From UBA1479 sp040218445 (lineage in GTDB: Bacteria; Pseudomonadota; Alphaproteobacteria; Rhodospirillales; Casp-alpha2): a DNA stretch of 64,000 nucleotides. Both the position numbers and the translations under genes were made by a program. Position 1 is the first letter of the stretch. Every line of letters begins with the position of its first letter. The DNA is taken from positions 1-64,000 of the forward strand of contig JAVJRK010000016.1 of NCBI GenBank assembly GCA_040218445.1. The letters are read 5' to 3'. Positions 57,627 to 64,000 of this stretch are shown piece after piece. The notes below the pieces were generated by a model. It had not been told where the DNA came from and ran no database searches. It saw nothing but the letters and a program-made list of their open reading frames with translations.

Positions 57627-57751
57627 GGGGAAATTCTGCCCGGCTTTGCTGTCTTTAACAGGGGGCAATCTAACACGGTGCTTATGGGGCCACGACCCCC
57701 TACCCATATTCTTGGTAACCCTAACCTGCCGGGCTGACCCGATGCAGATGC

Positions 57752-58726
57752 TCAGCGAAACACGGCCCTGTCTTCCTCAAGGCCTTCGGGGTCTTCGTGA
57801 ATGATGACCTCGGCATTGGGATAAACGGCCAGCAGGTCCACGGTGACCGCATGGGTGATTTCATGGGCCTTCAACAACGTCATGTCCGGATCAAGTTCCA
57901 GATGCATCTGGATGAATACATGGACACCGGAAGTCCGGGTGCGCAGGTCGTGCATGCCGCGCACCTCTGCATGGGCGGTTACGATGTCGCGAATGCGGGC
58001 ACGATCCTCGTCCGCCAGTTCCCGGTCCATCAGTATATCCAGCGACTGACGCCCGATCTTCACCGCCCCAACCACGATATAGGCCGCGATGCCCACGGCG
58101 AACAGCGGGTCAACGAACGGCAATCCGAAATGAGAGCCGATAAACAGGGAAGCCATGACACTGATGTTGATCAGCACGTCCGTCTGGTAATGAAGGCTGT
58201 CGGCACCGATCGCGACCGAATCGGAACGGCGCACGACATAGCGTTGAAACATCACCAACGACACCGTCAACACGATGGAAAACACCATGACCGCATAGCC
58301 GATTTCCGTATGCACGACGGCTTTCGGATGGATAAATCGCTCCCCCGCCTCCAACAGCAGAAACGCCGCCGATCCGCAAATGAAGGCGGCCTGCGCCAGC
58401 CCTGCCAGGGGTTCGGCCTTACCATGGCCGAAACGGTGCTCGCGGTCCGCCGGCTGCAAGGCGTGATGGACGGCAACCAGATTGATGATGGACACCAACG
58501 CATCCAGCAGGGAATCGATCAAGGTGCTGAGCAGACTGACCGAATCCGTCAGCGTCCAGGCCGCCGATTTCGCCGCGACAAGGACCAGCGCGACCGCCAC
58601 GGAGGCATAGGTCGCAGCCCGCATCAGCCGGGCACTTTGACTGTCGAGACCGCCCGATGCCGCCGTGGTCTCCGCTTGGGATGACGACGGCGGGTCGCCA
58701 AACGGGCGTTCCGGTGGTTCGCTCAC
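57752..58726 (-). CDS. Cation diffusion facilitator metal exporter (FieF-like)
   Basis: 324 residues from GTG 58726, which overlaps the pdxH stop as GTGA. Six membrane helices with the metal-site residues in DSLLDALVS and HYQTDVLIN, the loop HRFGHGKAEPLAG, and a cytosolic C-terminal domain (HDLRTRTSGVHVFIQMHLEL, AEVIIHEDP). Exports Zn2+, Fe2+ or similar in exchange for protons. Confidence 0.92.
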   Translation of the reverse strand: MSEPPERPFGDPPSSSQAETTAASGGLDSQSARLMRAATYASVAVALVLVAAKSAAWTLTDSVSLLSTLIDSLLDALVSIINLVAVHHALQPADREHRFGHGKAEPLAGLAQAAFICGSAAFLLLEAGERFIHPKAVVHTEIGYAVMVFSIVLTVSLVMFQRYVVRRSDSVAIGADSLHYQTDVLINISVMASLFIGSHFGLPFVDPLFAVGIAAYIVVGAVKIGRQSLDILMDRELADEDRARIRDIVTAHAEVRGMHDLRTRTSGVHVFIQMHLELDPDMTLLKAHEITHAVTVDLLAVYPNAEVIIHEDPEGLEEDRAVFR

Positions 58727-59343
58727 GGAAACAGCCGTTCCGTCTCCCATCCGTTGTCGGCACGGTGGTAGACGATGCGCTCGTGCAGGCGGAACATGGC
58801 CTCGGTCCAGAATTCGATGCGGTCGGGTACGACACGGAAACCGGACCAGAAATCGGGCCGCGGCACCGCCCCCACATGAAACTTGGCCGTGAACTCAGCA
58901 ACCCGTTTTTCCAAATCGAACCGCGTTTTCATGGGGCGGGACTGCTCTGATGCCCAGGCGCCGATGCGTGACGACCGGTGGCGGCTTTCGAAGTAGGCGT
59001 CGGCCTCGGCCGGGTCGACCGGCTGCACCGCGCCCTCGACCCGGACTTGGCGTTCCAGGGACTTCCAGTAAAAGCACAGCGAGGCAAAGGGATTGCCATC
59101 CAGTTCACCGCCCTTGCGGCTTTCCAGATTGGTGTAGAATACGAATCCCCGGTCATCGACCTCTTTCAGCAGCACCATGCGCACGCTGGGCCGACCCGAC
59201 GCCGTCGACGTGGCCAGCGCCATGGCGTTGGGATTGCTGATTTCCTTGCCTTCCGCCTCCTTCAGCCAATCCTGGAACTTTGCGATCGGATCGTCCTTGG
59301 CGGGGGAACGGGGGGGAATGTCGGCTTGGGGCTGGTCGTCCAT
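58723..59343 (-). CDS. pdxH: Pyridoxamine 5'-phosphate oxidase
   Basis: 206 residues from ATG 59343 (a TTG upstream would add five). FMN- and substrate-binding: GRPSVRMVLLKEVDDRGFVF, RQVRVEGAVQPV, SRIGAWASEQSRPM, PRPDFWSGFRVVPDRIEFW and ERLFP at the end. Last step of pyridoxal phosphate synthesis. Coupled to the CDF gene by GTGA. Confidence 0.95.
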   Translation of the reverse strand: MDDQPQADIPPRSPAKDDPIAKFQDWLKEAEGKEISNPNAMALATSTASGRPSVRMVLLKEVDDRGFVFYTNLESRKGGELDGNPFASLCFYWKSLERQVRVEGAVQPVDPAEADAYFESRHRSSRIGAWASEQSRPMKTRFDLEKRVAEFTAKFHVGAVPRPDFWSGFRVVPDRIEFWTEAMFRLHERIVYHRADNGWETERLFP

Positions 59344-59540
59344 GGTGTTCAAATCCAACGAATTGGTGGCGGAATGGCGGTCAAAGGTCTGCCATAATCC
59401 TTTGCCATGGTATTGTCCATGACGGCGGATACGGGATTTTAAGGGTTTTCGCGTCTAAACTATAGACTTGCGCCGATGCTGTGCCCGTTACAGCGGTCGG
59501 CGGCAATAAGGACGGACGAATTTTCGAAGAGGTCATCGGC

Positions 59541-60017
59541 ATGAAAATCGTGAAATTTACCGGAATTGCGGTTTTGGCATTGGCGCTTACTGCCTGTGGG
59601 ACAGACGGCCAAGGCGACAAACAAACCGTCGGCACCCTGTTGGGGGCCGGACTGGGTGCGCTGGCCGGCTCACAATTCGGCGGCGGCAAGGGTCAATTGG
59701 CGGCGGTTGCCGTGGGTGCCCTGGCGGGTGCCTGGCTTGGTGGGGAAACGGGCAAGTCCCTGGATAAGGCGGATAAGGCCTATGCCCAGCGCACCGCGCA
59801 GGATGCCCTGGAATACAACAAGACCCATCAGACCTCGTCCTGGAATAACCCGGATTCCAAGGCATCAGGCAGCGTGACACCGACCAAGACCTATCAGACG
59901 GCCGAAGGCCGCAGCTGCCGCGAATACGAAACCTCGATCATTGTCGACGGCAAGACGGAAAAGGCCACCGGCACGGCCTGCCGTCAACCGGACGGGACCT
60001 GGCGCGTCGTCAACTGA
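59541..60017 (+). CDS. Glycine-zipper outer-membrane lipoprotein (17-kDa antigen-like)
   Basis: 158 residues. Lipoprotein signal with lipobox ALTAC (Cys at 19), then a glycine-zipper membrane segment (GTLLGAGLGALAGSQFGGGK, GALAGAWLGG), helical stretch, and a C-terminal beta domain EGRSCREYETSIIVDGK with two cysteines. Resembles the RT0821/17-kDa surface antigen family. Probably anchored in the outer membrane. Confidence 0.87.
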   Translation: MKIVKFTGIAVLALALTACGTDGQGDKQTVGTLLGAGLGALAGSQFGGGKGQLAAVAVGALAGAWLGGETGKSLDKADKAYAQRTAQDALEYNKTHQTSSWNNPDSKASGSVTPTKTYQTAEGRSCREYETSIIVDGKTEKATGTACRQPDGTWRVVN

Positions 60018-60059
60018 CGGCGCCCGCCCTTTCGAAGCCGGCTGGGGATTGGGACCGTC

Positions 60060-60926
60060 ATGAAGGATGCCTACAAGATCCTGGGCATGACGAAAACCGC
60101 AACGTCCGATCAGATCAAAAGCGCCTACCGCAAGGCCGCGCGCGAACGCCATCCCGACCTGGACCCGGGCAACCCCTGGGCCGAAGACGATTTCAAGGAA
60201 CTGACGGCGGCCTACGAAGTCCTGTCCAACGCCGAACGGCGCCGGCAGTACGACGACGGCGATATCGACGCCACGGGGCAGCCCCGGGCCCGCACCCGGA
60301 CATCCGGCTATGATGCCAAGGGCAAGGCCAAGACCAAACGGTGGAAGAAAGACCCTTTCGAAACCTTCCGCCAAAGGAAACGCCAGGAAAAATCGGTCAA
60401 GGTCGACGGTGCCAACGTCAATTACTCCCTGAAGCTCAGCGCCGTCGACGCCAAACAGGGCGGCACCAAATACATCAGCATGACCAACGGCAAACGCCTG
60501 AAGGTCGGGATTCCCAAGAATACCCTCGATGGGCAGGTGCTGCGCCTGAAAGGCCAAGGCATGCCCGGCCTGGGCGGCGGCAACCCCGGCGACGCCCTGG
60601 TGGTCGTCAATGTCGAGACGGATTCCAAGTTCCGCATCGAAGGCCGCGATGTCCACGTCGAAGTCGCCGTCAATTTGGCCGAAGCCGTCCTGGGCGGCAA
60701 GGTCAAGGCCCCCACCCTGGATGGCGAAGTCAGCGTGACCGTGCCGGAAAACTCCAACACGGGCACGGTTCTGCGCCTTAAGGGTAAGGGTTTGAAGGAT
60801 GGTGACGGCGGAGAATCCGGTGATCAGTACGTGACGCTCAAAGTCGTATTGCCGAAAAAGCCCGACCCGGAACTCAAGGCCTTCATCAAGGAATGGGCCA
60901 AAACAACCGGCGCCAAGGCAAGCTAA
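60060..60926 (+). CDS. CbpA-like J-domain co-chaperone
   Basis: 288 residues. J-domain (1-70) with the HPD motif in ERHPDLDP, no Cys-rich zinc finger, then DnaJ C-terminal substrate domains: DGQVLRLKGQGMPGLGGGNP and VTVPENSNTGTVLRLKGKGL. Type II (CbpA-type) J-protein stimulating DnaK. Shares a four-base stop overlap with the convergent BrkB gene. Confidence 0.92.
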   Translation: MKDAYKILGMTKTATSDQIKSAYRKAARERHPDLDPGNPWAEDDFKELTAAYEVLSNAERRRQYDDGDIDATGQPRARTRTSGYDAKGKAKTKRWKKDPFETFRQRKRQEKSVKVDGANVNYSLKLSAVDAKQGGTKYISMTNGKRLKVGIPKNTLDGQVLRLKGQGMPGLGGGNPGDALVVVNVETDSKFRIEGRDVHVEVAVNLAEAVLGGKVKAPTLDGEVSVTVPENSNTGTVLRLKGKGLKDGDGGESGDQYVTLKVVLPKKPDPELKAFIKEWAKTTGAKAS

Positions 60927-62242
60927 GACACGCTTTTCAGGGCTGTCTCGCCCTTTCCGCTGTCCCCTGACGGCTCCTCGTTATCTTCCGGCATTGACAG
61001 AACCTCGGCGATGGCGACTTCCATCGCATCCTGGTTCCGCTGCCGAAGCCCGCCCAGATGACCGGCAAGGGCCGCCTGCCAGCCCCCTCCCCGAAGCGTT
61101 TCATCCGTATCGTTCACGCCCAGGCCCAGATCCCGGTAAAGGTCGTACAGGCTTGCCGTACCCAGGTCCCGGGCCAGAACCCAGCCGTTGCGCGACGTCC
61201 GCTCCAAATATCCATGGCGGCGCAATTCTTCCAACAATGGATCGAGCACTGCCAACGACACACGCGCCGCGCGGATCAGTTCCCGCCGCGATGCACTGCC
61301 GCCTTCCCGGCTTTTGCCGTACAAACAGGCCAGAACCGCCATCGCCGTGGTCAGGCGCGAAGACGGCGAATGGCTTAGGTGCACCGGCCGCCCGCCTGCT
61401 TCGCGCCATTCGGAAATGGTCGCGGCCAGCGTCGCGCCGACCAGAACGACCGCCCAGGACAAATACATCCAGATCAGGAAGATCGGCACGGCCGACATGG
61501 CGCCGTAAATGTTTTGATAGGTCGGGAAATGGGTGACGTAGAAACCGAACCCTTTACGCAGGACGGCGATCAGCAACCCCGCCACGATTGCCCCCACGAT
61601 GGCGCCGGTGAACGCCACGGGACGGTTCGGAATGGTCACGTAGAACATGGTCAGCAGAACCATCATGATCGTGGTCGGCAAAAGCTTGGCCGCTTCACCG
61701 AAGAATCCCGTCGCGGGATCGACCCCGATCCATTGCGTCGCCGCGAAGAAATAGGCCGACAGCGAGAAACTGGCGCCCAACAGTAACGGACCCAAGGTAA
61801 TGATCGCCCAAAACACAAGCAGCCGCGGGCCCAACCGGCGCGGGCGGGTGACCCGGAAAATCGTGTTCAAAGCGGATTCGATCGTCCCCAGCAACAAAAC
61901 CGCCGTCAAAGCCAGCGCAACGATGCCGACGGCGGACAAAGTCGCCGTATTGCGCACGAACTTATCGAAATGCTCGCGCATGGATTCAGCCGCATCAGGT
62001 AGGAAATTGGCGAACAGAACGTCCTGGAAACTGTCGCGCACGCCTTCGAACACGGGGAAAGCCGCCAGCATGGCGAAGGCTATCGCCGTCAAGGGCACGG
62101 CCGCCAGAAGCGAGGTATAGCTCAGCGATGCCGCCATACGCAGGCACTGGTCGTCCTGAAAGCGGCGCATGGCAATACCCAAAACGCCGCGCCAGATGCG
62201 CCACTCCGCTTTTGCCAGTCTTTTAAGGTCGCGGTTTTCCAT
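60923..62242 (-). CDS. YihY/BrkB-family membrane protein
   Basis: 439 residues. N-terminal BrkB domain with six membrane helices (LRMAASLSYTSLLAAVPLTA, GTIESALNTIFRV, GAIVGAIVAGLLIAVL, YGAMSAVPIFLIWMYLSW). C-terminal winged-helix-like cytosolic part about 280-440 (SRRELIRAARVSLAVLDPLL). Formerly misnamed RNase BN. Function unknown, possibly lipid or ion transport. Confidence 0.88.
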   Translation of the reverse strand: MENRDLKRLAKAEWRIWRGVLGIAMRRFQDDQCLRMAASLSYTSLLAAVPLTAIAFAMLAAFPVFEGVRDSFQDVLFANFLPDAAESMREHFDKFVRNTATLSAVGIVALALTAVLLLGTIESALNTIFRVTRPRRLGPRLLVFWAIITLGPLLLGASFSLSAYFFAATQWIGVDPATGFFGEAAKLLPTTIMMVLLTMFYVTIPNRPVAFTGAIVGAIVAGLLIAVLRKGFGFYVTHFPTYQNIYGAMSAVPIFLIWMYLSWAVVLVGATLAATISEWREAGGRPVHLSHSPSSRLTTAMAVLACLYGKSREGGSASRRELIRAARVSLAVLDPLLEELRRHGYLERTSRNGWVLARDLGTASLYDLYRDLGLGVNDTDETLRGGGWQAALAGHLGGLRQRNQDAMEVAIAEVLSMPEDNEEPSGDSGKGETALKSVS

Positions 62243-62396
62243 GGCCCCCGGCTCTTCGGGGGAAGCCCCCGTTGACGTTCAGGCCCCCATACTATATGGC
62301 ATGGGGGTTCGGGCAAACCTCAAGATTTTGACCGAATGCACATCGGCACTGGGCCGGTGGAAGACCCGTATTCAAACAAAAATTCAGAGGAGACTC

Positions 62397-63209
62397 ATGG
62401 CTTCTGCAACGCCCTTGATGTCCGGTAAAAAAGGCCTGGTCATGGGAGTGGCCAATGACCGCTCCATTGCCTGGGGCATCGCCAAGGCTGCGTCCGATCA
62501 AGGCGCCGAACTGGCCTTCACCTATCAGGGCGAAGCCCTGCAGAAGCGGGTGGCACCGCTTGCGGAAAGCGTCGGCTCTGACCTGGTTCTGCCCTGCGAC
62601 GTGACGGACATGGCATCGGTCGATACCGTGTTCGATACGCTCGCCGACAAATGGGGCAAGCTGGATTTCGTGATCCACGCCATTGCCTATTCGGACAAGG
62701 AAGAACTCAAGGGCGGGTACATCGACACCACGCTCGATAACTTCCTGAAGACCATGAACATCTCCTGCTATTCCTTCACCGCCGTGGCCCAGCGCGCGCG
62801 CAAGCTGATGACCGAGGGCGGCTCGCTGATCACTCTCACCTATTTCGGGGCCGAGCGTGTCATGCCGCATTACAACGTCATGGGCGTGGCCAAGGCCGCA
62901 CTGGAAGCCAGCGTGCGCTATCTGGCCGAGGACCTGGGCAAGGACGGCATCCGCGTGAACTCGCTGTCTGCCGGCCCCATGAAGACCCTGGCAGCATCCG
63001 GCATCGGCGATTTCCGCTATATCCTGAAATGGAACGAATACAATTCGCCGCTGCGGCGGAACGTCTCCATGGACGATGTGGGCGGCGCCGGGCTCTATCT
63101 GGTATCCGATCTGTCATCGGGCGTGACCGGTGAAACCCACCATGTGGATTGCGGCTACAACATCGTCGGCATGAAGGCCGTGGACGCGCCGGATATCTCC
63201 GTCGTCTAA
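62397..63209 (+). CDS. fabI: Enoyl-[acyl-carrier-protein] reductase (NADH)
   Basis: 270 residues from ATG 62397 with AGAGGAGA site. Pattern GVANDRSIAWGIAKA, IAYSDKEELKG, TYFGAERVMPHYNVMGVAKAAL (Tyr/Lys catalytic pair) and GIRVNSLSAGPMKTLAASGI. Final reduction in type II fatty-acid synthesis and triclosan target. Followed after 77 bases by aroC. Confidence 0.97.
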   Translation: MASATPLMSGKKGLVMGVANDRSIAWGIAKAASDQGAELAFTYQGEALQKRVAPLAESVGSDLVLPCDVTDMASVDTVFDTLADKWGKLDFVIHAIAYSDKEELKGGYIDTTLDNFLKTMNISCYSFTAVAQRARKLMTEGGSLITLTYFGAERVMPHYNVMGVAKAALEASVRYLAEDLGKDGIRVNSLSAGPMKTLAASGIGDFRYILKWNEYNSPLRRNVSMDDVGGAGLYLVSDLSSGVTGETHHVDCGYNIVGMKAVDAPDISVV

Positions 63210-63286
63210 CCCACATCTGCGTTTCAACTTTTACGCTCCGGTAATGCCTGATGTGGTAGAAGGCCACGTCTGGTAAAGAGATCGCT

Positions 63287-64000
63287 ATGTCACACAACTC
63301 GTTCGGCCATCTGTTTCGTTTCACGACCTTCGGCGAAAGCCATGGGCCGGCGCTTGGCTGCGTGGTTGACGGCTGCCCGCCGGGCCTAAGCCTCACGGAA
63401 CAAGACATCCAAGTTCATCTGAACAAGCGCCGTCCGGGGCAAAGCAAATACACGACCCAGCGCAAGGAACCGGATCAGGTGAAAATTCTGTCCGGCGTGT
63501 TCGACGGCGTGACCACGGGCACGCCCATTGGCCTGCTGATCGAAAACATGGATCAGCGATCCAAGGATTATTCCGAGATTTCGGAAAAGTTCCGCCCGGG
63601 CCATGCGGATTATACCTATTGGAAAAAGTACGGCATCCGCGACTATCGCGGCGGCGGGCGCTCGTCCGCGCGGGAAACCGCCATGCGCGTCGCCGCCGGT
63701 GCCGTTGCGCGCAAAATTCTGGGACCTGGCATCGCGATCAAGGCGGGCCTGGTCGTCATGGGCGAAAAAGAGATCGACCGCGCGCGTCTGGACTGGGATG
63801 AAGTGAACAACAATCCCTTCTTCTGCCCCGATGCCCAGGCGGCAGAGGAATTCGCCGACTACCTTGAAGGCATCCGCAAAGCAGGATCTTCCGTCGGCGG
63901 CGTGATCGAGGTCGTGGCCTCCGGCGTGCCGGCCGGGCTGGGCGCGCCCGTCTACGGAAAACTGGACCAGGACTTGGCGTCGGCCATGATGAGCATCAAC
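63287..64000 (+). CDS. aroC: Chorismate synthase, N-terminal part (cut by window edge)
   Basis: 238 residues run to the right edge. Signatures FGESHGPALGCVVDGCPPG, RRPGQSKYTTQRKEPD, DYRGGGRSSARETAMRVAAG and GSSVGGVIEV are diagnostic. Converts EPSP to chorismate, needing reduced FMN, the last common step of aromatic biosynthesis. The C-terminal third is missing. Confidence 0.97.
   Translation, partial: MSHNSFGHLFRFTTFGESHGPALGCVVDGCPPGLSLTEQDIQVHLNKRRPGQSKYTTQRKEPDQVKILSGVFDGVTTGTPIGLLIENMDQRSKDYSEISEKFRPGHADYTYWKKYGIRDYRGGGRSSARETAMRVAAGAVARKILGPGIAIKAGLVVMGEKEIDRARLDWDEVNNNPFFCPDAQAAEEFADYLEGIRKAGSSVGGVIEVVASGVPAGLGAPVYGKLDQDLASAMMSIN

Overview
The window reads as the chromosome of a GC-rich (about 60% by eye) alphaproteobacterium. 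Pointers are a fused cysNC, an alphaproteobacterial-type CtaA heme A synthase, a CtpA-type lipoprotein protease, a bufferin/gig copper operon, and a TipN-like giant coiled-coil protein; a Rhodospirillales-like, probably aquatic organism fits best, but this is inference. There are no rRNAs, insertion sequences, prophage genes or CRISPR arrays. Genes are tightly packed, and four of the eight convergent junctions share their stop codons within a single tetranucleotide.

Layout. 1-2468: the 5' end of tuf behind tRNA-Gly and tRNA-Tyr (leftward), then rlmB, a PAS_5 protein and tRNA-Thr. 2591-8144: argS, a DksA-like zinc-finger protein, a MATE exporter and two tandem DMT permeases. 8141-10647: a leftward bufferin (gigPABT-like) operon encoding a copper-binding RiPP precursor, MNIO enzyme, partner protein and DoxX membrane protein. 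10787-13347: ChaC, release factor 3 and a small charged protein.

13396-37058 is the centrepiece: a periplasmic LapG-like cysteine protease, a divergent membrane receptor whose HD-GYP domain has lost its metal ligands, and a 6754-residue secreted giant adhesin. The adhesin carries an N-terminal FecR domain, two LapG-type TAAG motifs, an Ala-rich coiled coil, roughly forty ~100-residue beta repeats, RTX blocks and five accessory domains, most of them grafted into repeat loops. I propose a Lap-like adhesin retention/release system in which a degenerate HD-GYP receptor takes the role of LapD.

37234-50350 is a sulfur block: leftward soeABC-like sulfite dehydrogenase, divergent cysH, cysD and cysNC for sulfate assimilation, then a CtpA protease, a DHH phosphoesterase, ctaA and a SUMT methyltransferase (siroheme, cofactor of sulfite reductase). 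50385-64000 holds the TipN-like protein, a TAXI-TRAP binding protein, an SDR, an SRAP (YedK/HMCES) protein, an uncharacterised protein, a CDF metal exporter, pdxH, a glycine-zipper lipoprotein, a CbpA-like J-protein, a BrkB/YihY membrane protein, fabI and the 5' end of aroC.
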